NCBI GenBank assembly: GCA_002344975.1
Contig: DDUV01000062.1
Location: 127,521 to 191,520 of the forward strand
Source: Saprospiraceae bacterium UBA2329
GTDB lineage: Bacteria; Bacteroidota; Bacteroidia; Chitinophagales; Saprospiraceae
Direction of reading: 5' to 3'
Length of the DNA stretch: 64,000 nt
The notes under the pieces were generated by a model. The model was not told the origin of the DNA and did not search any database. It saw only the letters and a program-made list of their open reading frames with translations. Shown here piece after piece: positions 9,299-18,300 of the stretch. The position numbers and the translations under genes are program-made. How positions within the stretch are numbered: position 1 is the stretch's first letter; every line of letters starts with the position of its first letter.

Positions 9299-10582
9299 AT
9301 GAGATCAGAAGCCGACCACATAGAACTCCGCAGCGAAGAAGTGCAGGAAATCCTCGGCACCCCCCCGGGTTGGCTGGCACGTTGGGGCACCTTGGCCGCG
9401 CTCATCGGCGTAGTAGCTTTAGGATGGCTCGGCTTTTGGTTGGAAATGCCACAAACTTTGGAAGCCGACGTCAAAATTACCTCCAAAGACCCCCCGCGCA
9501 GGTTTTACGCACCTTCCACCACCGTGCTCAACGACATCATTTTCGGCAACGAATCCAAAGTGGACAGCGGCGCTACCATCCTGCATTTCAACTCCAAAGC
9601 CAGGCTTGCGCATGTGCTGTCTCTCGAAACAGAGCTGCTTCAGGTAGGAAACGATCAACAAATCCTGTCCCTGAACATCCAACGAGACCTCATCCTCGGC
9701 GAACTTCAGGAAGACTACTACGACTTTTTGGAAAAATGGGACCAGTATCATTTCGTCTCCAATCGCTCCACCGACAACAGCGGTCGCAGCGAAGTCGCCT
9801 CCCGCATCCGGGATTTGGAGTCTGAAATAAGAGAACTTCGCAGCAGATTGGAATCGCTTCAAAACCAATTGGCGGAAGCCCAGGCCCGCTACGATAAAGA
9901 GTTGACCTTGCTCAACAGAGGCGTACTCACCCGCGAAGAACTCAACCCAACCCGCATAGAACGAGACAGTTACGAGCGACAAGTACAAGATGTACAGTCT
10001 TCCATCCGCAGCAAAAGCAACCAGATTTCCATGCTCCGCGACCGCTCGCGCAGCAACAGCGGCAGGGCCAAAGCATTAGAAGACCAAAGCGCGGCATTCG
10101 GCCTGCTCAAAGACAGTTTCGCCCGCCTCAGAAACCGGGTTTCGGAATGGAAACGCGAATACACCGTCGAATCGCCCATCAGCGGCACGGTATTGTTTGC
10201 CAAAGACAACCTTGCAAAAGGGCAGTTTGTGCAGCGCGATTCCCTGCTGCTCGTCATTGTGCCCGGCAAAGCATCGGGCACGGTAGCAAAGATGGAAATT
10301 GTGCCCGAAGAGGCTGGCCAGATCGTCAGAGGCCAGAAAGTGCAGATCAAATTGTACGATTATCCCTTCCCCGACTATGGCGCCGTGTGGGGGCAGGTGG
10401 AGGGCAAGGGCAAACTGCCTTCCGGCGGAAAAATCCCCGTAGAGGTGCGCTTTCCCGGCGACAGCTTAGTGACTACCAAAGCCGGCCTCATTCAGCCCGA
10501 AGGCGAAATGCGGGGCAAAGCCACCATCATCCTCTCACGCCGGCGGCTTATTCAGCGCATCTTCGGCATCGGGGAAGGATAG
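9299..10582 (+). CDS. HlyD-family periplasmic adaptor
   Basis: The membrane-fusion component that would couple the C39 ABC exporter to an outer-membrane channel. One N-terminal membrane helix lies at about 27-50. A long alpha-hairpin/coiled coil (about 115-275, rich in E, Q and R, with DLESEIRELRSRLESLQNQL) is flanked by lipoyl/barrel segments (VESPISGTVLFAKDNLAKGQFVQ). No TolC-like gene is in view, so the channel must be encoded elsewhere. The last 48 bp overlap the 3' end of kptA on the other strand, so transcripts of the two genes converge and overlap. Confidence 0.9.
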   Translation: MRSEADHIELRSEEVQEILGTPPGWLARWGTLAALIGVVALGWLGFWLEMPQTLEADVKITSKDPPRRFYAPSTTVLNDIIFGNESKVDSGATILHFNSKARLAHVLSLETELLQVGNDQQILSLNIQRDLILGELQEDYYDFLEKWDQYHFVSNRSTDNSGRSEVASRIRDLESEIRELRSRLESLQNQLAEAQARYDKELTLLNRGVLTREELNPTRIERDSYERQVQDVQSSIRSKSNQISMLRDRSRSNSGRAKALEDQSAAFGLLKDSFARLRNRVSEWKREYTVESPISGTVLFAKDNLAKGQFVQRDSLLLVIVPGKASGTVAKMEIVPEEAGQIVRGQKVQIKLYDYPFPDYGAVWGQVEGKGKLPSGGKIPVEVRFPGDSLVTTKAGLIQPEGEMRGKATIILSRRRLIQRIFGIGEG

Positions 10583-11122
10583 CACCCGAAGATATTCTGC
10601 CGGTACTTCATCGGTAAGCCACACGCCGTTTTCGGATATAAAAAACTGGAAACCCGCGTTTTGCATCGCTCCGCCCCGCACTTCCAATATCACCGGACGA
10701 CCATGCCGACTGCCCACGCTGCGCGCTGTTTCTACATCGCGACTCAGGTGTACGTGGTGGCGTTGCCGCTTTTGCAAACCCGATTCAAGTATAGATTTCA
10801 GGAAGCGCTCCGCCGTGCCGTGATACAGGATTTCCGGCGGCTCCTGTGCCGAATACCCGAGTGCTACCTCTACCGAATGCCCCTGCGCAGCCCGGATTCT
10901 GCCCTTCGTTTCGTCGAGTACAAAGCGCTTTTTGTTGTTGTTTTCCACCACGAATCGAAGGGTCTCTATATCGAGCGGCGTTCCTGCGGCATTGGCTTTT
11001 TGGAGCAATGTGGGCACGTCGGTCCAGCCTTGTTCGTCCAATATGATGCCTATCAATTGGGGTCGGTGCCGCAGCACGAGACTGAGAAATTTGCTGAGCC
11101 GGATGAGTTCTTTAGCTTGCAT
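10535..11122 (-). CDS. kptA: RNA 2'-phosphotransferase, KptA/Tpt1
   Basis: Transfers a 2'-phosphate from RNA to NAD+. In fungi it finishes tRNA splicing; the bacterial role is unsettled. The protein of 195 aa has the family layout: LSKFLSLVLRHRP at the N-terminus, RIRAAQGHS, YHGT, and the C-terminal HVHLSRD followed by VGSRHGRPVIL. The Arg-His-Arg-Arg residues expected for catalysis are visible in these motifs. It overlaps the HlyD gene tail to tail by 48 bp. Its start at 11122 is followed upstream by the repeat-rich spacer. Confidence 0.93.
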   Translation of the reverse strand: MQAKELIRLSKFLSLVLRHRPQLIGIILDEQGWTDVPTLLQKANAAGTPLDIETLRFVVENNNKKRFVLDETKGRIRAAQGHSVEVALGYSAQEPPEILYHGTAERFLKSILESGLQKRQRHHVHLSRDVETARSVGSRHGRPVILEVRGGAMQNAGFQFFISENGVWLTDEVPAEYLRVLSFPDAEDALNKPPA

Positions 11123-11531
11123 GACTTTTTTTGTTTAAATCGCTCAGGATACGGCGCCCCGAAAGGAAAAGTTTCCGGGTTCAAGGTTTCGGGTTGGAAC
11201 GGCTGCCGGCTGCCGGCCGCGTTTCGCTCGCGTTTACCGCGCCACGGCGCGGCTACCGGTCCCTCGCGTTCGCGGAATTTCGCGCCCTTCGCTAAGATTC
11301 GCGTTAAAAAACTCGCGTTCGACGATAAACTGCCAAACCGCGCCACAGGCGCGGCCCTCTCCGTTGGCAAGATAAACTGCGCAGCAGATTACTACGAAGT
11401 GAGATAAACTGCCGAAGGCAGATCACCCACGATAAACTGCGCAGCAGATGACGAAACATTTTACCTTTGCCGCCGATTCAGCGCGGCCCTGCGCCGCCAC
11501 ATATTTTTACATCGTTTAAACCAATAAAACC
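11123..11531. repeat. Repeat-rich intergenic region upstream of metB-like gene
   Basis: No gene is seen in these 409 bp. It is a mosaic. GGGTTCA/AGGTTTC/GGGTTGG heptads lie at about 11177-11200. GC mini-hairpins CCGCGC-CACG-GCGCGG lie at 11237-11252, with a second copy at 11338-11354. A 60-bp TTCGCG-rich block at 11261-11320 is about 87 percent identical by eye to 12921-12980. Three hairpin repeats, GATAAACTGCGCAGCAGAT and a variant, lie at 11371-11389, 11403-11423 and 11431-11449, with a half copy at 11324. The region ends with a TACCTTTG promoter-like box. Confidence 0.8.
11462..11469 (+). promoter_or_regulatory. -7 box TACCTTTG upstream of metB-like gene
   Basis: Matches TAnnTTTG. It lies 12 nt after the last hairpin repeat, which would then occupy the -33 region, and 62 nt before the ATG. 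Confidence 0.45.
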
Positions 11532-12677
11532 ATGCGATTTGGTACCAAAGCCATACATGCCGGCGTAGAGCCGGACCCCGCCACCGGCGCCGTAATGACG
11601 CCCATTTACCAAACCTCCACCTACGCGCAGGAGGCCCCCGGCGTACACAAAGGCTACGAATACGCCCGCACCCAAAACCCCACCCGCCACGCCCTCGAAC
11701 AAAACCTCGCCGCCATCGAAAACGGCACGGAAGCCTTCTGTTTCGGCAGCGGCATGTCGGCCATGGACGCCGTGATGCGCATGCTCAACCCCGGCGACGA
11801 AGTCATTGCCACCAACGACCTCTACGGCGGCTCTTACCGCCTGCTCACCAAAGTGTATGAGCGCTTCGGCGTGCGTTCGCACTTCACCGACATGACCGAC
11901 CCGGCCAACGTGGAAGCCCTCATCAACAGCAACACCCGCCTGCTCTGGATCGAGACGCCCACCAACCCCATGCTCAACATCATTGACATTGAGGCCGTTT
12001 GCAAAATCGCCCGGCAGCACGGCATCCTCACCTGCGTGGACAACACCTTCGCCTCGCCCTTCCTCCAAATGCCGCTCGACCTCGGCGCCGACATCGTGGT
12101 ACACTCTGCCACCAAGTACCTCGGCGGCCACTCCGATGTCGTCCTCGGCGCCGTCATTGTAAAGGATGAGGCCCTGGCCCAACAACTTCGCTTCCTCCAA
12201 AACGCCGTCGGCGCAGTGCCCGGCCCGCACGATTGTTTCCTCGTGCTGCGCGGCATCAAAACCCTGCACCTCCGCGTAGAGCGCGCCTGCAAAAACGCCA
12301 AAAAAGTGGCCAAATTCCTCGCCGCCCACCCCAAGGTGCAGCACGTTTATTACCCCGGCCTCAAAGACCACCCGGGCTACATGATCGCCTCGCGCCAAAT
12401 GCGGTTCTACGGCGCTATGGTCTCGTTCATCCTCCAAAAAGACACCGTGGACGACGCCATGAAAGTACTCAGCGGCACACAGATTTTCACCCTCGCCGAA
12501 TCGCTCGGCGGCGTCGAATCGCTCATCGGGCACCCCGCCTCCATGACGCACGCCTCCATCCCCCGCGAAGAGCGCCTCAAAACCGGCCTCAGCGATTCGC
12601 TCATCCGCCTCAGCATCGGCGTAGAAGATTTTGAAGACCTCATCGAAGACCTCGAACAGGCACTGAGATTGGTATAG
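11532..12677 (+). CDS. Cys/Met metabolism PLP enzyme (cystathionine gamma-synthase/lyase type)
   Basis: A fold-type I PLP enzyme of the trans-sulfuration family. The start gives the typical GTKAIHAG N-terminus, with YQTSTYAQ and the substrate-site Tyr-Arg pair in YEYARTQNPTR. The PLP aspartate is in VDNTFASP, and the Schiff-base lysine in SATKYLGGHSD (about K195). The C-terminal motifs SLGGVESL and RLSIGVED are present. At 381 aa it is normal. Sequence alone does not separate cystathionine gamma-synthase (metB) from gamma-lyase, and I see no other methionine genes nearby, so no symbol is given. Confidence 0.92.
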   Translation: MRFGTKAIHAGVEPDPATGAVMTPIYQTSTYAQEAPGVHKGYEYARTQNPTRHALEQNLAAIENGTEAFCFGSGMSAMDAVMRMLNPGDEVIATNDLYGGSYRLLTKVYERFGVRSHFTDMTDPANVEALINSNTRLLWIETPTNPMLNIIDIEAVCKIARQHGILTCVDNTFASPFLQMPLDLGADIVVHSATKYLGGHSDVVLGAVIVKDEALAQQLRFLQNAVGAVPGPHDCFLVLRGIKTLHLRVERACKNAKKVAKFLAAHPKVQHVYYPGLKDHPGYMIASRQMRFYGAMVSFILQKDTVDDAMKVLSGTQIFTLAESLGGVESLIGHPASMTHASIPREERLKTGLSDSLIRLSIGVEDFEDLIEDLEQALRLV

Positions 12678-13149
12678 TTTTTTTTGGCGCCCGCCGCCAC
12701 CTGCAACGAAGGGCCGACAGACAACAGCCTCAAAACGGCTCCACCTGTCGGCCCTTCGCACTCATGGCGGCGCCGGGTCATCCGCTCACATGGCCGCCTC
12801 CTTTTATTACCCGCCGGCGTCCATTCCCGCTGCTGCCCCTGGCGCAATCCCACCGATTCAAGGTTTCCGGTTGGAACGGCTGCTAGCCGCAAGCCACGCT
12901 GAGCGTACAAATCGCGGTTTCCCTCATGTTCGCGGAATTTTGCGATCTTCGCTAAAATTCGCGTTAAAAAAAACGCGTTCCGGGCCTCGCCACGACGAAG
13001 GCGTGGTTCAAGGTTTCGGGTTGCTCACTACGCACCCCTCACTACTCACCCCTCACTACTCACCCCTCACCCCTGAAAACCGCCCACCGCCTACTGGTTT
13101 CCCTCGCACTTACCGCGCCACAGCGCGGCCACTGCATACTGCACACCGC
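12678..13149. repeat. Repeat mosaic between metB-like and SCO1-like genes
   Basis: No gene is seen. After the 14-bp hairpin come TTCAAGGTTTCCGGTTGG heptads (12863-12880) and the second copy of the 60-bp TTCGCG block (12921-12980). Next are a 14-bp array of CACTACTCACCCCT (13026-13074, about 3.5 copies) and ACCGCCC/ACCGCCT/ACTGCAT/ACTGCAC heptads (about 13085-13145). A GC mini-hairpin CCGCGCCACAGCGCGG lies at 13113-13128. Upstream frames over this stretch are chance. Confidence 0.75.
12707..12758 (+). terminator. 14-bp perfect hairpin after metB-like gene
   Basis: CGAAGGGCCGACAG (12707-12720) pairs perfectly with CTGTCGGCCCTTCG (12745-12758). The 24-nt loop itself contains AGCC/GGCT. It lies 30 nt after the stop and most likely ends this transcript, although no T-run follows, so a Rho-independent call is uncertain. 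Confidence 0.5.
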
Positions 13150-13770
13150 TTACCGAATCTCCTCCTTCAACAACCGGTCAATATCCTTCATAAACTGATC
13201 TACCGACTTGGGGTCCGTGCCGTCGCAAAATGCGCGCACATGGCGCTTTGTGTCCACCAGAATGAGCCGCCCGCTGTGATCGAAGCCGCCCGGCGCTGTA
13301 GCATCCTCAATGGCCACGCTGAAATAGTCGTCGGCAATGTCATAAATCGCCGCCCGGTCGCCGGTCACCAAATGCCATCGCGGCGCCGACACCCCCAGTC
13401 CCGCAGCGTATTCGCGCAAGCGGCCCACCGTATCGCGGCGCACGTCAATGCTGTGCGAGAGCAATACCAAACGGTCTTCATTTTCGTAGCGCTCATACAG
13501 GCGCAACATCTGGCGTTTCACCTTGGGGCAAATCGTGGGGCAGGAAGTGAAGAAAAAATCGGCCACATATATTTTGTCTGCAAAAGTGGCATTCGTCACC
13601 TCCTGGCTGTCCTGGTTCACAAAAGAGAAATCCGGCACCTTATGATATAGGGTGTCGCCGTCCACAATGTCTATTTCGCCCAAAATGGGCAGCTTGCCCT
13701 CCGGGTGTTGGCAAGAGGCTGCCGCCAGGCCCAGCACCGGCAGCAGCAACAGAAAAAATCTCTTCATCAT
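13150..13770 (-). CDS. SCO1/SenC-family copper/thiol lipoprotein
   Basis: A membrane-anchored thioredoxin-fold protein of the SCO family, which delivers copper to the CuA centre of cytochrome oxidase or acts as a thiol-disulfide reductase. A lipobox-like LAAASC places the acylated Cys at 20. The redox/copper motif TSCPTICP gives Cys77 and Cys81. The third ligand, His in GFDHSGR, lies near 165. The length of 206 aa is normal. Its start overlaps the end of the upstream lipoprotein gene by 4 nt, so the two are translationally coupled. No oxidase genes lie nearby. Confidence 0.93.
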   Translation of the reverse strand: MMKRFFLLLLPVLGLAAASCQHPEGKLPILGEIDIVDGDTLYHKVPDFSFVNQDSQEVTNATFADKIYVADFFFTSCPTICPKVKRQMLRLYERYENEDRLVLLSHSIDVRRDTVGRLREYAAGLGVSAPRWHLVTGDRAAIYDIADDYFSVAIEDATAPGGFDHSGRLILVDTKRHVRAFCDGTDPKSVDQFMKDIDRLLKEEIR

Positions 13771-14225
13771 TGAGCGTTTGTTTCAGATGCGTTTTGCGGG
13801 AGTTGTTTCTTCAGCGCCTCAGCCGCCTCGATGCTGCCGAGCATAGCGTTTTTCACTTCCGTTATTTTGCCGATTTCATCCTGAAGGTACTGCATGATGT
13901 CTTCGTGCTTTTTGCCGTTGCGCAAATCGGGCAATTGCTGAAGGCCGTACATCCAGTCCCACATGACTTTGTCGGCGGCTTGCAGGTCGTACAGCGCTTT
14001 TCTGGTTGCATCGCGCAGTTCGTCCGTCAAAGCAGTATCGGCCGTAGCCGCCTCCATTTGTTTAGACAAGGCATTGATGTCGCTCATTTTCGGCATCACC
14101 TCATCATGCACCACCATCATTTCGTCCCAGAGCTTTTGCTGCTCTGCTTCCTGTGCCTGATTGGTGCCGCATGCGCTCAGCCCGGTCAGAAAGGCCAATG
14201 CGAGCAGGATCATTTTAAAGTTCAT
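13767..14225 (-). CDS. Small helical lipoprotein coupled to SCO1-like gene
   Basis: A 152-aa lipoprotein (LTGLSACG lipobox, Cys at 19) with a helical, charged mature part rich in Met, Asp and Lys (WDEMMVVHDEVMPKM). I do not recognise a named family. The several His and Met residues near the N-terminus and the 4-nt overlap with the SCO1-like gene suggest a role in copper handling, but this rests on context only. A TACCTTCG box at about 14248-14255 on the minus strand, 22 nt before the ATG, is a plausible promoter for the pair. Confidence 0.8.
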   Translation of the reverse strand: MNFKMILLALAFLTGLSACGTNQAQEAEQQKLWDEMMVVHDEVMPKMSDINALSKQMEAATADTALTDELRDATRKALYDLQAADKVMWDWMYGLQQLPDLRNGKKHEDIMQYLQDEIGKITEVKNAMLGSIEAAEALKKQLPQNASETNAQ

Positions 14226-14308
14226 TTTTCAGTATTTTAGGCTGCGAAGGTACGGCTTGAAAATGTATCAACATACTGCAAAAACTTCTTTCCTTTGCGG
14301 AATCGGTA

Positions 14309-14327
14309 ATCTGCTGCGCAGTTCATC
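14309..14327 (-). repeat. Hairpin repeat (family 1), single copy
   Basis: ATCTGCTGCGCAGTTCATC on the plus strand, a one-base variant of the 19-bp hairpin repeat found in 15 copies. It points towards the minus-strand lipoprotein gene, 83 nt from its ATG. Confidence 0.75.
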
Positions 14328-14334
14328 GTCTGGT

Positions 14335-14390
14335 GGAATCCGAAATCAGGAATCCGAAATCAGGAATCCGAAATCGGGAATCCGAAATCT
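14335..14390. repeat. Four tandem 14-bp units upstream of pdxJ
   Basis: GGAATCCGAAATCA repeated four times with two base changes, ending 15 nt before the pdxJ ATG. Perfect tandem units so close to a start codon can change copy number by slippage. Confidence 0.85.
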
Positions 14391-14405
14391 TAAAATGCAC
14401 ATACC

Positions 14406-15125
14406 ATGACCCGACTCAGCGTCAACATCAACAAAATTGCGCTCATCCGCAACTCCCGCGGAGGCAACATGCCCGACCTCGTGCAAATAGCCAAAGACTG
14501 CGAAGCCTTCGGCGCACAGGGCATCACCGTGCATCCCCGCCCCGACGAGCGGCACATCCGTTTTTCCGACATCCCGCTGCTCAAAGCCGTGACGACCACC
14601 GAGTTCAACATCGAGGGCAATCCCACCGAGGCATTTTTGAAGGCCGTTTTGGAACACCGCCCGCACCAATGCACGCTGGTACCCGACGCGCCCTCGGCAC
14701 TCACCTCCGATGCCGGCTGGGACACCGTGCGGCACGCATCCTTTTTGAAAGAGGTTTGCGACCGCCTGCGCGAGGCCGGAGTGCGCAGTTCTATTTTTAT
14801 CAATGCCGATGAAAAAATGGTGGAAGGCGCCAAAGCCCTCGGCGCCGACAGGGTAGAATTATACACCGGCCCTTTTGCCGCTCAGTTTCCACAAGATCCC
14901 GAAGCTGCCGTAGCCCCGCATCGTCGTTGCGCCCGCATCGCCGCCGAAATCGGCATCGGCCTCAATGCCGGCCACGACCTCAATTTAGACAATCTGCGCT
15001 TCTACCAACAACACACCGAAGCCCTGCTGGAAGTCTCCATCGGCCACGCCTTAGTATGTGACGCGCTTTACTACGGCCTCTCTAATACCATACAAATGTA
15101 TCTCAGGCAGCTTTCCGCGGCATGA
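14406..15125 (+). CDS. pdxJ: Pyridoxine 5'-phosphate synthase PdxJ
   Basis: Condenses 1-deoxyxylulose 5-phosphate with 3-amino-2-oxopropyl phosphate to form pyridoxine 5'-phosphate, in the DXP-dependent vitamin B6 route. The 239-aa TIM barrel shows LSVNINKIALIRNSRGG at the N-terminus. ITVHPRPDERHI carries catalytic and phosphate-site His/Arg, FNIEGNP the Glu, and the C-terminal GLNAGHDLN the loop His. The gene stands alone, behind a 14-bp tandem array that separates it from any upstream promoter. It supplies the cofactor used by two PLP enzymes in this window, but that is a general link, not an operon. Confidence 0.97.
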   Translation: MTRLSVNINKIALIRNSRGGNMPDLVQIAKDCEAFGAQGITVHPRPDERHIRFSDIPLLKAVTTTEFNIEGNPTEAFLKAVLEHRPHQCTLVPDAPSALTSDAGWDTVRHASFLKEVCDRLREAGVRSSIFINADEKMVEGAKALGADRVELYTGPFAAQFPQDPEAAVAPHRRCARIAAEIGIGLNAGHDLNLDNLRFYQQHTEALLEVSIGHALVCDALYYGLSNTIQMYLRQLSAA

Positions 15126-15332
15126 AACGTTCTTAACTTTTATTTAAGGAAGCGAAAACATTTTCTTAAACCCTCTTTTCCCAAAAGCCACTGAAAACCA
15201 AAGTATAACGACGCGTTTCAGCCGCAATAAATTGGCTTTGCGCTAAAAAAAACGCCGCGAATTGCGCGGTCTTTTACAAAAGGCATATTTTTGGCATCAT
15301 TTTTCATTTTTTTAATCAAAATTCGGATTAGT

Positions 15333-18300
15333 ATGAAAAAACTCTCACTGGTTCTCGCGCTGGTACTGTTCGCCTTTGGGGCAGCAGTTGCGCAGCGAAC
15401 CGTCAGCGGCATGGTTTCCGACACAAAAGGAGAACCGCTCATTGGAGCGAGCATCCTTGTGAAAGGAACCGTCACAGGTACGGTAACCGACTTTGATGGA
15501 AAGTACTCCATCGCTGTACCTGCCGGCAGCACCACTTTTGTGGTCAGCTACACCGGCTTTTCTACCAAGGAAGTGGAAATCGGCGCTTCCAGTTCTATCA
15601 ACATTACTTTGGAAGACGCTGCCGAGCAGCTCTCCGAGGTGGTGGTGACAGGTCTCGGTATTCGCAAAGAAAAGAAAGCTTTGGGATACGCCGTGACCAC
15701 TTTAGGCTCTCGCGACATTGAGCTTCGCCCTGAAGCCGACGTTTCGCGGGTGCTTCGGGGAAAAGTACCTGGCGTGGACATTTCTCAGACCTCCGGTCTG
15801 GCCGGCTCAGGTACCAATGTCATCATTCGCGGGTACTCTTCCATTACGGGTACCAACCAGCCGCTTTTCGTGGTGGACGGTATTCCGTTCAACTCCTCCA
15901 CCAACGCCGACCGCGGTTTTGATTCCGGCTCCGCTTCCGCTTCCAGCCGCTTCCTTGATCTTGATCCCAACAGCATTGCTGAAGTGAGCGTACTGAAGGG
16001 GTTGAGCGCCACCGTATTGTATGGCGAGGCTGGCCGCAACGGCGTTATTCTTATCACGACCAAAAACGGCGTTCCGGCCAATTCCAACAAAAAACTGGAA
16101 ATCACCGTGAACCAGTCTTTGTACGTCAACCAAATTGCTTCCTTGCCGGAAGATCAGGACTTGTACGGCAACGGTTTCGACAACTTTGCCTCTGCGGCTT
16201 TCTCCAACTGGGGCGCGCCGTTCGATCAGCCCGGAAGATACGGCGTTGCTGCCGACGGCACCATCCGGCACCCCTATGACCGCGCTGCGCTGAACGCTGT
16301 GTTCCCGCAGTATATTGGTGCGCGTTATGCTTACAAAGCGTACGACAACCTTCAGAACTTCTTCACCAAGGGCTTGATCAACAACACGGCTATCAATATT
16401 GCCTCTCAGTTGGCCAACAACACCACCTTGAACGTCAGCTATGCTTTCCGCGACGATACCGGTTTTATTCCGCAAGAGTACAACCGCTACACCAAGCATA
16501 ACTTGGGTCTGGGTTTGCAAACAAAACTCAGCAATGGCTTCAAGATCAGCAGCACGTTCAACTATGTGACTTCTGATCGTATCTCGCCGCCTTCCGACAT
16601 CAGCTTCAGCTCCGGCTCCGACGGCAGCTTTACTTCGCTTTTCGGCCACATTTTCTACACCCCGCGCAGTGTGGGCTTGTATGAATTGGAGTATGAGAAC
16701 CCGGTGGACAAGTCCAGTATTTTCTATCGCGGCGGCAACGATATCCAGCACTCGCTCTGGACGCTCAACAACTCCGGCGATTTGGAAGACCTGAGCCGTT
16801 TCTTCGGTAATATGCAGGTTTCTTATGAACTGACCGATTGGTTGACGGCTGCTTATCGCGTAGGCGTTGACGGTTATTCTCAGCAGCAGCGCTACTATCT
16901 GAACAAAGGCGGTATTGACGTTCCGACCGGTGTTTTGAGAACTTCAAACCGCAGCAATACGATTCTCGACCACTTGTTCAGCCTTGCTTATGACTTCAGA
17001 TTGGGCGATTCATGGGTATTGGACGGCGTTGCTGGGTTCAACATGCGCCGCGATGTGCTGAACAGAACCTTCCTCAACAGCTCTCAGCAGTTTGTGTATG
17101 GCCTTTTCACGCACGATAACTTCATTGACAACACAAGCTCCTCCGATAAGTTTGAGGAAAACCTCATGGGCGCCTTCCTGACGGCTTCTTTGGGGTACAA
17201 GAGCTTCCTGTATTTCAACTTCCAGGCACGCAATGACTGGACTTCTACGCTTGAAAAAGAGAACCGCAACGTTTTCTATCCTTCCGGTTCCGTTTCTTTC
17301 ATTCCTACAGAAGCTTTTGCCGGCCTTCAAAACAGCAACCTCCTCAACTATATGAAGTTGCGTTTTGGCTATGGTACTTCTGCCGGCTATCCCGATCCGT
17401 ATCAGACGCGTAACATCCTTTCTACCGGTACGCGCATTTTTGTAAACGATGGAGGCACGGTGATCAACACCAACAGCGTTTCCAACGTATTCGGCAATCC
17501 GAATCTCCGTCCCGAATTGCACAAGGAATTGGAGTTCGGCCTCGAAGCGCGCATGTTCAAAAACCGGCTCGGCATTGACCTTTCTTTGTACAACAAGACC
17601 TCTTCCGACCTCATCATTGATCAGCCTCTGGACCCGTCCACCGGCGGTACATCCACAACGGTAAACGCTGCGTCCATCCAGAATAAAGGCATTGAATTGG
17701 GTGTGGACATTACTCCAATCCAGAGCAAGAACTTCACCTGGACTTTGAACGCCAACTTTACCAAGAATCAAGGCATCGTGACGGAATTGCTGGACGGGGT
17801 GGATCAGATCGCCTTCTCAGGCTATTCCAACCTCGGCAACTTTGCCATTCCTGGCCGCCCTTACGGCATTATCTTGGGAGATAAAATTTTACGCGATGAC
17901 AACGGCAACCCGATCGTAACAAGTGCAGGTGTGTATCAATCTTCCGGTGAGATCGGAGAACTCGGCGACCCAAACCCGAATTATCTGCTCAACGGCGGTA
18001 CTTCCATCAACTTTAAAGGTTTTTCACTGAGCGCTTTGTTGGCGTATGTGGACGGCGGCGTGATTTACGCTACCACGCCTTCTACCTTGATGGGCCGCGG
18101 CGTGCTTCAGGAAACCGGCTTCGATCGTTTTGTTCCCTTAATTGCTCCGGGCGTTAAGGCAGACGGTACGCCCAATGACATTATGATCAACGCTTCTTCT
18201 CATTACTGGGAAAATGGAGGCGTTTTCCACGATGAAATGCGTACCTATGACGCCTCCTATGTGAAACTCCGCGAGGTATCATTGGGGTATTCATTCCCGA

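Noticed and set aside
11478..12761. 427-aa frame opposite the Cys/Met PLP enzyme
   Set aside because: Antisense shadow rich in Gly, Val, His and Ala, with no motif. The plus-strand frame has a full set of PLP motifs.
13026..13074. Possible CRISPR array
   Set aside because: The 14-bp units are directly adjacent without spacers, and no cas genes are present.
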